Shown piece by piece: positions 1 through 8,646 of a stretch of DNA of 35,145 nt (positions are counted from its first letter, which is position 1; the number at the start of each line of letters is the position of its first letter). The stretch comes from Planctomycetota bacterium (GTDB lineage: Bacteria > Planctomycetota > Phycisphaerae > UBA1845 > Fen-1342). The DNA is taken from the NCBI GenBank assembly GCA_018814045.1, contig JAHJAR010000177.1, positions 1 to 35,145 of the forward strand. Reading direction: 5' to 3'. A program made the position numbers and the translations under genes. The notes beneath the pieces are model-generated. The model did not search any database, was not told the DNA's origin, and worked only from the letters and a program-made list of their open reading frames with translations.

Positions 1-1086
1 CACGTCGGCGATAGTGAAGCCGATCCGTCCGTCGCCGAGGTCGCGGTAGTCGAAATAGTCGCCTCCGACCGCGGATGACGGCTCATTGTAGCCCTCCAGG
101 TGCACGCTCTTCATCTGTAACGGCGCGCTCGGCAACAGGGCACGCTGAATGCCGCGCGCCTGTTCGAGCTCGGCGTAGACCTTCTGCGAGCGGAGGTGCT
201 CCTGAAACAGCCTGAGGTTCGCCAGCCCCACCCCGACTTGCTGGGCAATCGCGGCCAGGAAGTCCACGTCCTGGGTCTGGTAGGCCGAACCTTGCGTGAT
301 CCGATCGCCGTAGATGACACCGAGGATGTCGTCGCGATTGAGGATCGGGACGCACAAGGCCGAGCAGATCGGGAAGCGAACCATGCTCTCGCTGATGTTG
401 CCGATGAGGTCGGTGGCGGGGTTGTTTACGACGGCGCGCTGCCCCTCGAGCAGAGCGCGGTTGATCAGCGTGCGGCTGATCTTGTAACTGCCGGTCTCGT
501 CGCGGTCGACGTTGCGTGTCACGGGCAATTCGGGCTCGCCGCGCGGCGTCTTCAGCGCGATCAAGCCGCGTTCGAAGCCCAGGGTCTCGCAGCAGGCGTC
601 GAGGGCCTGTTCCAGCAATTGCTTGCGGTCGAAGGTCCCGCCGATGCGTTCGGTGAGGCGCATCAGCAGGCCCAGGCGCTGCTGATTCAGGTCGAGGCGG
701 CGGCTGGAGGGATAGAAGCGCGTATCGCCAATCGGGTTGGGTGCGTCCGGCGTGAACGTGATCGTGTTGGGGCGGTGCGCTGCGATCCGTGCGGCGCCGA
801 TGATGTTGACGAAATGCTCGCCGATGCGGACCGAATGTGTCGCTGTGCGCGACTCGTTGCGGAACGACGGGCCATCATCGACACGCGTGCCGTTCTTTGA
901 GTCTTTGTCGGCGACGATGACGCGCCCGCCATCATCCACCCAGACCTCGGCATGTTCGCGCGAGACCTCCCCGTCGTCGGCCAGGACGACGTCGCAGGTG
1001 TCTGCGCGGCCGAGCGTGATGGGCCGCGTACCCAGCTCAATGGTCGACCGCCTGCCGTCGCGGGTCTGAATCACGAGGGAGGGCAT
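1..1086 (-). CDS. FHA-GAF-SpoIIE-type PP2C phosphatase, C-terminus cut by window edge
   Basis: A serine/threonine phosphatase of the SpoIIE/RsbU type with two sensory domains. The visible 362 codons start at an ATG at 1086 and are open to the window edge. Residues 1-95 form an FHA domain: GR at 26-27, SRxH at 42-45 and KNGT at 64-67 are its phosphothreonine-binding hallmarks. Residues ~115-295 are a GAF domain (including the stretch VPILNRDDILGVIYGDR). A helix with the linker signature EQARGIQRALLPS and the start of the PP2C domain follow, with metal-ligand motif GGDYFDYR. Such proteins usually dephosphorylate anti-sigma-factor antagonists in partner-switching cascades; the FHA domain suggests recruitment to a Ser/Thr-kinase-phosphorylated partner. 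No anti-sigma factor or kinase gene is in view. The start lies 5 bp after the stop of the upstream small gene, so the two are probably co-transcribed. The domain call is secure; the pathway is inference. Confidence 0.9.
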   Translation of the reverse strand, partial: MPSLVIQTRDGRRSTIELGTRPITLGRADTCDVVLADDGEVSREHAEVWVDDGGRVIVADKDSKNGTRVDDGPSFRNESRTATHSVRIGEHFVNIIGAARIAAHRPNTITFTPDAPNPIGDTRFYPSSRRLDLNQQRLGLLMRLTERIGGTFDRKQLLEQALDACCETLGFERGLIALKTPRGEPELPVTRNVDRDETGSYKISRTLINRALLEGQRAVVNNPATDLIGNISESMVRFPICSALCVPILNRDDILGVIYGDRITQGSAYQTQDVDFLAAIAQQVGVGLANLRLFQEHLRSQKVYAELEQARGIQRALLPSAPLQMKSVHLEGYNEPSSAVGGDYFDYRDLGDGRIGFTIADV

Positions 1087-1091
1087 CGCTG

Positions 1092-1292
1092 CTATCCGCC
1101 GAACAGACGAACAAGTGCCATTACGACCGGCTCGACGGGGCTGCGCAGAAGGGCGAGCGCGTTGCCGAAGGCATCGGGGGCCAGCAGGATGTCGAGGTTC
1201 TGCTGAAACGTACCGAGGCATCCGCCAGACAGCAGCAAGCCGGCGTAGGGGGCCCAACGCCGGGGGCAGTAGTAAGGTCGTTTCGTCTTCAC
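1092..1292 (-). CDS. Small probable secreted or lipoprotein, 66 aa, function unknown
   Basis: I do not recognise a function. The GTG start at 1292 is preferred because GGAG lies 6 bp upstream of it; a longer reading from a TTG at 1325 adds 11 basic residues without a clear ribosome site. The N-terminus is basic (MKTKRPYYCPRRW), followed by a short hydrophobic run ending in SGGC (Cys 25), an imperfect lipobox. The rest is hydrophobic and amphipathic, ending ALVRLFGG. The gene ends 5 bp before the FHA-GAF-phosphatase gene, so it is probably the first gene of that operon. A TATACT -10-like box (minus strand, plus coordinates 1337-1342) lies about 45 bp upstream, but no good -35 accompanies it. 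The coding call rests on the ribosome site, the signal-like N-terminus and the tight spacing. Confidence 0.55.
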   Translation of the reverse strand: MKTKRPYYCPRRWAPYAGLLLSGGCLGTFQQNLDILLAPDAFGNALALLRSPVEPVVMALVRLFGG

Positions 1293-1450
1293 GCGCTTCT
1301 CCGTCGCTTTTCGCGTTCTCACCAACGCCGGTGGACAGTATACTCGCCAGAGAGAGGGCCTTGTAGGGGATTCTCACGCGACGCGGGGGGCAGAACCTTC
1401 AGGCTGCTGGCTGCGCAGTGGCTCACAAACACGGCATCGTATTCAAACCG

Positions 1451-1528
1451 GAGCCGCGACCGTCAGGGAGCGGTGGCCGGCGGCGCCGACCGGTTCTCGA
1501 CACAACCGCTTCCTGACGGTCGCGGCTC
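1451..1528. repeat. Dispersed palindromic repeat, copy A (complete inverted repeat)
   Basis: Two 24-base arms at 1451-1474 and 1505-1528 are reverse complements with a single mismatch, separated by 30 bases. The left arm begins GAGCCGCGACCGT and ends GGGAGCGGT. It sits about 60 bp beyond the stop of serS (which reads leftward) and upstream of the small gene at 1092-1292. The same arm sequence recurs at 12113, 23438 and 30842. As RNA it would form a very stable hairpin. Confidence 0.85.
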
Positions 1529-1588
1529 GGGAGGATGTCGTGATTGTGAGGCACTACACCAGTGGATGAGGCGTCTCACTCCGTTGTG

Positions 1589-2902
1589 TCAGGCGATTCG
1601 TTCCATCCCGTTCATGTATTGCCGCAAGCGCTGCGGGATCGTGACGCTGCCGTCCGCGTTCTGGTTCAGCTCGAGCAACGGGATCATGATGCGGGGTGAG
1701 GCGACCACGGTGTTGTTCAGCGTGTGGCAGAATTCCGGCTTACCGGTGTGCTCGGCGCGGTAACGCAGATTCAGCCGGCGGGCCTGGAAGTCGTGAAAGC
1801 GGCTGGCCGAGTGCGTTTCGCTGAACGTCTCGCGGCTGGGCATCCAGGTTTCGATGTCGTACATGCGCACCTTGCCCTGGCCCATCTCGCCGGTGCAGAC
1901 CTCGACCACGCGGTAGGGTAGCTCCAGAGCCTGGAGCAGGGCCTCGGCGTTGCTGACGATCACATCGTGCCAGTGGGCCGACTCGTCGGCATTGGCCTGG
2001 CAAACGACGACCTGCTCGATTTTGTCGAAAAAGTGGATGCGGTAGAGGCCGCGCGTGTCCTTGCCGCCCGCCCCGGCTTCGCGCCGGAAGCACGTGCTGC
2101 GCGCGAAGTAGAGCTTCGGCAACTCAGCTTCTTCCAGTATCTCCTCCATGTGGAAGCCGGTGACCGGGACCTCGGCCGTGCCGACCAGGCTCTGTTCGTC
2201 GCGCTCGCACAGGTAGACTTCCTCCCGATGCAGCGGGAAGAAGCCGGTGCCGTACATGAGCTTGTCGAGCACCAGCACGGGGACGGTGAGCGGCGTGAAG
2301 TGGAGCGTTACGCCCGGCCGGCCCGGCGCCTCGAAGCCGCGTTCCAACATGATGTCCCACGCGAGGCGGAGGATGGCCTCATGCAGCCGGGCTCCGTCCC
2401 CCTTCAGGACGTAGTTGCGCGAGCCGGCCAGCTTGACGCCCCGTTCGACGTCGAAGATGTCGAGCGTTTGGCCGAGCTCGACGTGGTCCTTGAACTCGAA
2501 GCCGAGGTCGACCTTGTTGCGGGGCTGGCCGACGCGGCGGATCTCGACGTTCTCGTCCTCACCGTGGCCGATGGGGGCGTCGGGGTGGGGAATCTGCGGG
2601 ACGCGGAGCATGAACTCGTGCAACTGGGCGTCGATCTTGTCGCGCTCTTCGTCCAGCTCTTTCAGCCGGCCCTTGAAGCGGCCCATTTCCTTGCTGAGCG
2701 CGGCCTTCTGCTCCTTCGGGGCCTGGGCGATTTTCTCGCCGGCCTGCTTCTGCTGGTGCCGCAGTTCGTTGAACTCGGTCTCGAGCTGACGCCGGCGGGC
2801 ATCGACCGCCAGCAGTTGGTCGACATCGCAATCGAGGCCCTTGTCGACGGCAGCCTTCTTGACGATGTCGCTATGCTCGCGAATGAGCTTGATGTCGATC
2901 AT
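1589..2902 (-). CDS. serS: Seryl-tRNA synthetase
   Basis: Charges tRNA-Ser (and tRNA-Sec) with serine in the cytoplasm. The 437-residue product has the normal SerRS length and order: an N-terminal antiparallel coiled-coil arm (residues ~1-110, from MIDIKLIREH through the charged heptad-rich stretch around KGRLKELDEERDKID) that grips the long variable arm of the tRNA, then a class II catalytic domain. Motif 2 is seen as CFRREAGAGGKDTRGLYRIH with its ATP-binding arginines. Motif 3 reads NTVVASPRIMIPLLELNQ rather than the common SGLAVGRTLVAILENYQ, but the key Arg is kept. The ATG at 2902 begins the canonical N-terminus; the frame stays open upstream for 127 more codons, but that part overlaps the M16 gene and has no SerRS homology. 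It lies 94 bp downstream of the M16 gene on the same strand. Confidence 0.97.
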   Translation of the reverse strand: MIDIKLIREHSDIVKKAAVDKGLDCDVDQLLAVDARRRQLETEFNELRHQQKQAGEKIAQAPKEQKAALSKEMGRFKGRLKELDEERDKIDAQLHEFMLRVPQIPHPDAPIGHGEDENVEIRRVGQPRNKVDLGFEFKDHVELGQTLDIFDVERGVKLAGSRNYVLKGDGARLHEAILRLAWDIMLERGFEAPGRPGVTLHFTPLTVPVLVLDKLMYGTGFFPLHREEVYLCERDEQSLVGTAEVPVTGFHMEEILEEAELPKLYFARSTCFRREAGAGGKDTRGLYRIHFFDKIEQVVVCQANADESAHWHDVIVSNAEALLQALELPYRVVEVCTGEMGQGKVRMYDIETWMPSRETFSETHSASRFHDFQARRLNLRYRAEHTGKPEFCHTLNNTVVASPRIMIPLLELNQNADGSVTIPQRLRQYMNGMERIA

Positions 2903-2996
2903 GGGGCGCTCTAATGGGCCGCGATGGTTCAAGAAAGAGCCGCGGGCACGGTTGCCGCGGTTCCGGGGCGCTGGGCGATTATAAGCGTGCCGGCGG

Positions 2997-5639
2997 TCAA
3001 GGTGAAACGGGTGACTCTTCGCTGGAGCTCTCGAACCGCAGCAGTTCGCCCTTCTTGTCCGCGGGGCCGCTGCCCGCGATGGAGCGTGTGCGCACCCGGT
3101 AGGCCTGGGGAATGGTGACGCCGAACTGGTCCGGGCCGTGGTCGTCCAGCAGATTCCACGGATTGTCGATGCCGGCCTGGATGAAGTCCGCGATGGCGTG
3201 GGAACTGTCCAACGCCGTAAGCCGGCCGCTGCGCGCGAGCCGCAATGCAACTTCCAGCTCGGCGCGTGGCAGCTCGCCGGCACGCACTTGTCGTATGCGC
3301 GCGAGGCCGCCGTCGAGAACAGGCGTGATCTCCTCCGCGCGCGGTTCCGTGGTGAGAGTGAGCAGGGGGTCGCCGCCCGCCAGCGTCTTCCAGCGCCACG
3401 CCCGGTTTGGGCCTAAATCACCGTGCGCGATCTTGCGGCAGTCTACCGGACGTGTGGCCGCGCGGGCTGGAGCCCGTGGCTCTTCGATGTCGCCGAACCG
3501 CGCGCGGTGATTCAGATCGGGCGAGGCTTGCTGCGACGCCCCCAGTGCCCACGCCGCGCACTCCACTGCCAGTGCATGTAGCGGCTGGCGTACGTCCGAT
3601 GGGTACAGATGCTCGGTTATGGACAATGTGAGGGGAGCAGGTTGCGTGGTGGTCCAGGACACGGCCGTGGGCGGCGTCAGGCTGGGCCTCTCATGCGCCG
3701 GCAGCACGGCAGCCGTGTCTTCAGCCTCTGGGGCTGGCTGCCAGCCGGACCACACAGCCGCGGCCACTTCGCGGGCTTTGGCCGGGTCAACGTCGCCGAC
3801 GACCAGGATGTGGACGCGGGCGATCGCGTCCAGATCCACCAGCAACCGTTGCAGCGGCTCGTCGTCGCGAATGGCTGAATCGGATCGAGCGCCGTAGCGG
3901 AGCAACTCCGCCTGTAGCTCGATCATCTGGGCCGTTTCTTCAGGCGGGCCTTGTGAGCGGAGCCCGGCGGCCCCCGATCGTTCCATGGCCGCGAGTTCCA
4001 GGCCGTGGTAAGAGATGTAGTCACGAATCTCTCGCAAGCTGTGGCGCGTCGAGCCGGTCGCCAACACGGCTGCCGCTGGAACGCCTGGACCGACGGTCGT
4101 TCGCACCTCGATGGGCAGCAAACCGGGAACGGGGCAAACCGTCAGCGTAACTCCCGTCACGACGGGATGCGTCGTTGGCCTGGCGGGGGGGGCGCGGGAC
4201 GGCACCATGGGTGACCTGCCGGCATACACCGCCAGCATCTGTAACGCATCAGCGGACGCGAGCAGCAATGGCGGCGTGGCGGAGAGAGGCTTGGGCAGCT
4301 CGTTGCCACGCGGCTGTGCTGCTGCGTGATCATCTGTTGGTGAGGCGGACGCGGGTCTGTGTACCACGACCAGACGTGCTTCGCCCAGGGTTCGCGCTGC
4401 CTGTTGCACGTCCGCCGCGCCGACGCCGGCGATTTGCGCGGGCACGAACTCGGCCAGTAGCAGGTTGCCGCTGACGATCTCGCTGGTGGCGAGTTGGAGC
4501 GCGCGGTCGCCGAAGCGGGCGCGTTCGCGCGACACGCGGCGCCGGGCCAGGGCGCGGGCCCGGTTGTGCTGGATTTCGGTGGGCAGCCGTGTTTGGGCGG
4601 TGGTGAGTTCCTGTTGGACAATCTGGCAGAGGCGGTTCACAGTGGGTGCACCGTCGGAGTCGGGCTCAGCGGTCGGCCCGGCCGAGGCTGACTCCGTCGC
4701 CGCAATCGATAGCCACACGACGCCATACTCACTCCAACTCTCGCGCCGCCAGCGGGGCGGAGTGGCGATTCCAGCGGCGGCCAGGCGTTTGGGCAGCGGG
4801 CCGTCGATCGGGTTGCATAGCTGCTGCATCAGCACATCGAGCGCCGCGTTTTCGAAATGGCCAGCCGGCGGTGCGAGCCAGACGATGTCCACGCTGCCGT
4901 GAGGGCCGCCGGGCACTTCAACTTCAATTGTCTCCGGCGCGACGGTTGGGATGTCGGATCGGCGAGGTGCAGGCCTCCAGGGGAGGGCGGCAAAGCGCTG
5001 TCGGATCAGTTCGAGTCCGCGCACGTGGGAGACGTCGCCGATGACGAACAGGGTGGCATTGCTCGGAGCGAACCCGCGGTCGACGAAGTTGCTGAGGTCT
5101 GCCGGCGTCAGGTTCTGGAGTGACTCGGCGACGAATTCCGGAGGATGCTGGTAGGGATGATCCGGGAACATGGCGGCCAACACGTGGCGCCAGGCGAGAT
5201 TCTGCGGGTTGGCTGGACACAGGCCGTAATGCCGGGCAGCGGCGTTGCGGCAGAGCGACAGCTCTTCTGGGGTGACCGGGCGCGGTTGCAATCGTTCGGC
5301 TTCGACGTCGAGTACGTATTCCAGCAGATCCGGCGGCAGGAGCGACGAGAAGTAACACGCATCACGTAGCGTGCGACTCGCGAAGCGCACGCCGGCGGCC
5401 GTGAGCTTCAGGGCCGCGTCTGCGCGGTGTTCCAGGACAGTTCGGGCCAGGTGACACAGCCCGGGCTGCCCAGCACCGTCTTCCGCCGAGCCGATGCGGT
5501 ACCAGAGCTGGACACTGACCAGCGGGAGGGTGTGGTCTTCTACGATCGCGACGCGCAGGCCGTTGTCGAGCCGCTCGAAGCGTGGTTCGAGCAAAGTGGC
5601 CTGAGCAAGCGCGACGGTAGCGACCAGCAGAGCTAGCAC
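2997..5639 (-). CDS. Secreted M16-family (insulinase-like) protein with a degenerate zinc motif
   Basis: A two-part M16 peptidase-like protein of 880 residues. The GTG start at 5639 is chosen because GGAGGA lies 6 bp upstream and because it gives a clean signal peptide (LALLVATVALAQA); the frame is open further upstream but that part is not protein-like. The N-terminal M16 domain is recognisable from FERLDNGLRVAIVEDHTLPLV, VQLWYRIGSAEDGAGQPGL and the later domain start NLTPADLSNFVDRGFAPSNA followed by TLFVIGDV. In active members the next motif is HxxEH; here residues 63-67 read HLART, so the catalytic Glu and second His are missing. A second, more divergent M16-like half follows (~residues 480-880). 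It is probably a non-catalytic periplasmic partner or scaffold, as in M16 pairs with one active and one inactive chain, but no active M16 gene is adjacent. serS follows 94 bp downstream. Confidence 0.8.
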   Translation of the reverse strand: MLALLVATVALAQATLLEPRFERLDNGLRVAIVEDHTLPLVSVQLWYRIGSAEDGAGQPGLCHLARTVLEHRADAALKLTAAGVRFASRTLRDACYFSSLLPPDLLEYVLDVEAERLQPRPVTPEELSLCRNAAARHYGLCPANPQNLAWRHVLAAMFPDHPYQHPPEFVAESLQNLTPADLSNFVDRGFAPSNATLFVIGDVSHVRGLELIRQRFAALPWRPAPRRSDIPTVAPETIEVEVPGGPHGSVDIVWLAPPAGHFENAALDVLMQQLCNPIDGPLPKRLAAAGIATPPRWRRESWSEYGVVWLSIAATESASAGPTAEPDSDGAPTVNRLCQIVQQELTTAQTRLPTEIQHNRARALARRRVSRERARFGDRALQLATSEIVSGNLLLAEFVPAQIAGVGAADVQQAARTLGEARLVVVHRPASASPTDDHAAAQPRGNELPKPLSATPPLLLASADALQMLAVYAGRSPMVPSRAPPARPTTHPVVTGVTLTVCPVPGLLPIEVRTTVGPGVPAAAVLATGSTRHSLREIRDYISYHGLELAAMERSGAAGLRSQGPPEETAQMIELQAELLRYGARSDSAIRDDEPLQRLLVDLDAIARVHILVVGDVDPAKAREVAAAVWSGWQPAPEAEDTAAVLPAHERPSLTPPTAVSWTTTQPAPLTLSITEHLYPSDVRQPLHALAVECAAWALGASQQASPDLNHRARFGDIEEPRAPARAATRPVDCRKIAHGDLGPNRAWRWKTLAGGDPLLTLTTEPRAEEITPVLDGGLARIRQVRAGELPRAELEVALRLARSGRLTALDSSHAIADFIQAGIDNPWNLLDDHGPDQFGVTIPQAYRVRTRSIAGSGPADKKGELLRFESSSEESPVSP

Positions 5640-5940
5640 GCCGATTCCTCCATGCCCGGGTGGGTGGATTGTCCGCCAGAGGATTGTGATCGCGGGCGGC
5701 CCGCTTCGCCAGCAAGTGGGATCCCGGGATCGGCGGGAGGATGGCCGAGGTGGGCGGTGCGGGCAGAAAAGACTTGACTGCCAGAACGCTGGTCCTATCT
5801 TATCGGACAGCGGCGACGGTGATCGGACCGCGTTGGACGGGTCCGCGGCCGCAGACATCTCAGCAGTGGGAGTCGGCTCGTGCTGGCTCCGTGGAGCATA
5901 TCGCGAACCGCAGCCCCGGGGATGGCGGGGGAGGACTGTC
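5640..5940. other. Divergent intergenic region between the M16 and radical SAM genes
   Basis: About 300 bp separate two divergently read starts. It holds the GGAGGA ribosome site of the M16 gene (5646-5651, minus strand), a sigma70-like promoter for the radical SAM gene (5774-5801), and a GGGGGAGG ribosome site at ~5927-5934 before its ATG. No convincing promoter for the minus-strand M16 gene was found. Confidence 0.6.
5774..5801 (+). promoter_or_regulatory. Candidate sigma70-type promoter for the radical SAM gene
   Basis: TTGACT at 5774-5779, a 16-base spacer and TATCTT at 5796-5801 resemble -35 and -10 hexamers. This is an A/T-richer patch within GC-rich DNA, pointing to the ATG at 5941 with a leader of about 130 bases. 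Confidence 0.45.
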
Positions 5941-7596
5941 ATGCGAATCACGCTCGTTTCGACCTACACCCATCCGGTGGCGCTGGGGCTGCGCTACGTT
6001 TCGGCCTACCTCAAAGCAGCCAGCCATGAGGTCGAGATGCTCTTCATGTGCTCACGCCACGATACGGCCAAGGCCGATTTCAGCCCGGCGCTGCTCGATG
6101 AGTTTGTGGAAAGGCTGCGCGGGCGTGACCTGATCGGGATGGGCCTGATGACCAACACGTTTCATCGGGCGCGGGTCCTGACCGAGCGGATTCGCGCCGC
6201 GGGCATCGCCACGCCCATTATCTGGGGTGGCACGCATCCCACGGTTGCGCCCGAGGAGTCGGTCGAGATCGCCGACATCGTCTGCGTCGGCGAGGGTGAG
6301 GAGGCAGTGCTGGAATTGGCGGCGCGCTTGAGCGCCGGGCGTGATCCGCGCGATATCGCCAACCTGTGGTTCCGGGCGGGAGGGCTGTTCGGAAATGGGC
6401 AGACCGTACGCAACCCGGTTCGACCGTTGGATACGCAATTGGACGACCTGCCCTTACCGGATTACGAGTTGGAGACGCACCTGGTCGCCGGACGGGACGG
6501 GTTCGAAGCGGCGCGGGCCGGGAACCTGCGCGGCACGCTCGAACGTTTCCGCATCCTGAGCACGCGTGGCTGCCCGTACCACTGCACGTTCTGCAACAAC
6601 GCCGCGTGGCAGGAGATATATCGCGGCCGGGGCAAGTGGGTCCGCAAACGCTCGAACGACAACGTGATTGCCGAGATGCGCCGGGCCGTGCTCTGTTTTC
6701 CGCAGATCGAGTCGTTCAACATCGTGGACGATCTGTTTCTGGTGCGGCGGGAGGCCGAGATCGAGAACTTCGTGGAGAAATATCGGCAGTACATCGGGCT
6801 ACCGCTGCAACTCGATGCTTTCCCCAACACGATTACGGAGGCGAAGGTACGTGCGCTGAAACGGGTGCCGCTCGAGCTCATCAGCATGGGCATCGAGAGT
6901 GCCAGCGCGGACACACTGGACCGCCTCTACCAGCGTCCCACGACCCTGACGAAGATCGCCGAAAGCATCGACATTTTACAACGGCATCGCGTGCGGGCGG
7001 AATACCACTACCTGGTGAACAACCCGTACGAGCCCGACCGAAACCTGATCGAGACGATGCGCTTCATCGCTTCAAAGCACAAGGGACGTGCGGTGCTGCG
7101 CGTGTTCCCGCTCATGTTCTACCCCGGCACGCCGTTGTACCGCAGGGCCCGGGCCGACGGCCTGATCGGCCCGCGGCACGAGATGGCCTATGACTACATG
7201 TATACCGGGAGTCTGCAATTCGCCGGCGATAATTACCTGGCCATCTGGTTGCGCGTGGTGCTGTACTTGCGGCACGGTGGTTGTTCGGACTGGCTCTTGC
7301 AGCAGTTGATCGACTTCGTAACGCACCGCTGGGTACGGACTTGTCTGGATCGCAAGTGGTTTCCGCCGGCCGTGTTTGGGACGTACTTCGTGCTGCGCAA
7401 GGTCGTGAAGAACCTGTTCTACCAGCCGTTTTTGAAGCCGTTCACTTACTTGCGATCCGGGCGGCGCAAGCAACGGCGCCCGCACGGCGAGTCGGTGCCG
7501 TGGCGCGTGCCCCAGATCGAGGGTCTGGCGGAGCGGTTTTGTGCCTCGCCCGCTACTGGCCGGCCGAGCGCCGAACCGAGCGAAGCATTAACATGA
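5941..7596 (+). CDS. Cobalamin-binding-domain radical SAM protein (B12-rSAM family)
   Basis: A 551-residue member of the B12-binding radical SAM family. The ATG at 5941 has a strong GGGGGAGG site 6-7 bp upstream and begins the typical MRITLVSTYTHPVALGLRYVSAYLK fold. Residues ~1-150 form the Rossmann-like B12-binding domain, with IIWGGTHPTVAPEE and the DIVCVGEGEEAVLEL stretch characteristic of the family. The radical SAM cluster motif is Cys211, Cys215 and Cys218 (RGCPYHCTFCNN), followed by a TIM-barrel region to ~450 and a basic, aromatic C-terminal tail. Relatives act as methyltransferases or ring-modifying enzymes in cofactor, lipid or natural-product synthesis; the substrate cannot be told from sequence. 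The neighbours are not biosynthetic. The 3' end overlaps the convergent lipoprotein gene by 44 bp. Confidence 0.9.
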   Translation: MRITLVSTYTHPVALGLRYVSAYLKAASHEVEMLFMCSRHDTAKADFSPALLDEFVERLRGRDLIGMGLMTNTFHRARVLTERIRAAGIATPIIWGGTHPTVAPEESVEIADIVCVGEGEEAVLELAARLSAGRDPRDIANLWFRAGGLFGNGQTVRNPVRPLDTQLDDLPLPDYELETHLVAGRDGFEAARAGNLRGTLERFRILSTRGCPYHCTFCNNAAWQEIYRGRGKWVRKRSNDNVIAEMRRAVLCFPQIESFNIVDDLFLVRREAEIENFVEKYRQYIGLPLQLDAFPNTITEAKVRALKRVPLELISMGIESASADTLDRLYQRPTTLTKIAESIDILQRHRVRAEYHYLVNNPYEPDRNLIETMRFIASKHKGRAVLRVFPLMFYPGTPLYRRARADGLIGPRHEMAYDYMYTGSLQFAGDNYLAIWLRVVLYLRHGGCSDWLLQQLIDFVTHRWVRTCLDRKWFPPAVFGTYFVLRKVVKNLFYQPFLKPFTYLRSGRRKQRRPHGESVPWRVPQIEGLAERFCASPATGRPSAEPSEALT

Positions 7597-8326
7597 AGTC
7601 GTCGCGGGCGGCCGCGATGCTTGCGGTCGGCCCCACGGCGCGGAAGAACCAAGGCCCGCCCGGACCGCTGACGATGGCTCCCAGTAGCCGGTGTTTGGTC
7701 GCGCTGCGCTCGCCGGTGCCACCCGCCATGGTTGAGGATGTGTGATATCCGCTGATTGCGATGACGGTTACGTCCAGGTCGTTGACCTGGAAGGACTCGC
7801 GCTCGAGTTCTTCGGGGCCGATCGGGTCGCCAGTCTCGGTGGAGAACTGGCTCAGCCACATCTGGACAGTGACCTCGATGCCGGCGCCGCCCCGCGGTCC
7901 GAGGTAAAGCAGCGCCAGATGCGCGTCGGTCGTATCGCCCGCGGCCGGGGGTAGCAGATACTGGGCCTGGCGCATGGCGGTGTTGGGGACTTCGGCTTTC
8001 CAAGTTTCGGGCACGTCGTAGCTGAGTTGTACCGGCTCGTCCGCGGGCTGGCCGGGTGGCATGGCCATTCCGCGGGTGGGTGGCGTGGTAGCGTCGATCG
8101 GCGGGTGTCCGAGGGGTAGCCCGCTCGGGGGCTCTGCGGGCATCTGGCCGCCGAGCGGCCGTTGCGCCGCGGCCAGATCGTCTTCGACCGACTTGGTAGT
8201 GGCCGCAGGCGTGGTGCCGGCTTGTTTCGCCGGCTTGGGCTTGTCCGCCGGCCGCTCGCAGCCCTGACTGGCCAGCAGTGCTGTGAGGCCGAACAGCATC
8301 GGCACGGTAAGCAGGCAACGTGGCAT
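7553..8326 (-). CDS. Proline-rich lipoprotein, function unknown
   Basis: A 257-residue probable lipoprotein. The ATG at 8326 follows an AAAGGGTGA-like ribosome site and gives a classic signal: basic MPRC, hydrophobic LLTVPMLFGLTALLAS, then Cys23. A Pro/Ala/Thr/Gly-rich linker (residues ~25-105) precedes a globular domain (~105-255) that begins VQLSYDVPETWKAEVP and contains paired beta-like segments such as MWLSQFSTETGDPIGPEE and GPGGPWFFRAVGPTASI. The end resembles the surface-exposed domains found in planctomycete lipoproteins that predict a membrane-anchored sensor or chaperone, but I cannot name it. It lies convergent to, and overlaps by 44 bp, the radical SAM gene. The start of the plus-strand hydrolase lies 320 bp upstream in the other direction. 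Confidence 0.8.
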   Translation of the reverse strand: MPRCLLTVPMLFGLTALLASQGCERPADKPKPAKQAGTTPAATTKSVEDDLAAAQRPLGGQMPAEPPSGLPLGHPPIDATTPPTRGMAMPPGQPADEPVQLSYDVPETWKAEVPNTAMRQAQYLLPPAAGDTTDAHLALLYLGPRGGAGIEVTVQMWLSQFSTETGDPIGPEELERESFQVNDLDVTVIAISGYHTSSTMAGGTGERSATKHRLLGAIVSGPGGPWFFRAVGPTASIAAARDDFMLMLRSVRRSAGQ

Positions 8327-8646
8327 CGAGATCACCCTTTCTTGACGAGTTTTCGCCCCTGATCTGTACGGGCTCGCCTGGCGGCGGTGCATGTTACCGT
8401 CACGCGGGCCGCAGCGGCACCCACGGCGGTGGGGTTTCAAGATGGGAAGCCGGCCGCGACGGGGTACCGCGGGATATTACGGTTGGGCTCGCGGCTTGGA
8501 TTTCAGTGGCAAGACGCTTTTACGCAAGAAGATGCGTGGTGGGCGTCGATGCAGTTGTAGATGGCGAAGAGGTCTCAATAACCGTCGCACCGCCCCGCTT
8601 GCCGGGGGTGGCTGCGGCCCGCGCGTTCCTGCGGGAGTTTCGATTC
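8327..8646. other. Divergent intergenic region upstream of the lipoprotein and hydrolase genes
   Basis: 320 bp between two divergent starts. A TTGACG hexamer at 8342-8347 has no good -10 partner at the expected distance (TGTACG at 8365-8370). A GGGAG ribosome site for the hydrolase is at 8633-8637. I see no gene, repeat or clear operator in it. Confidence 0.5.

Noticed and set aside
2903..3283. A longer reading of serS (564 residues) with 127 extra N-terminal codons
   Set aside because: The extra part overlaps the M16 gene in another frame, has no SerRS-like content and no ribosome site; ATG 2902 starts the canonical N-terminus.
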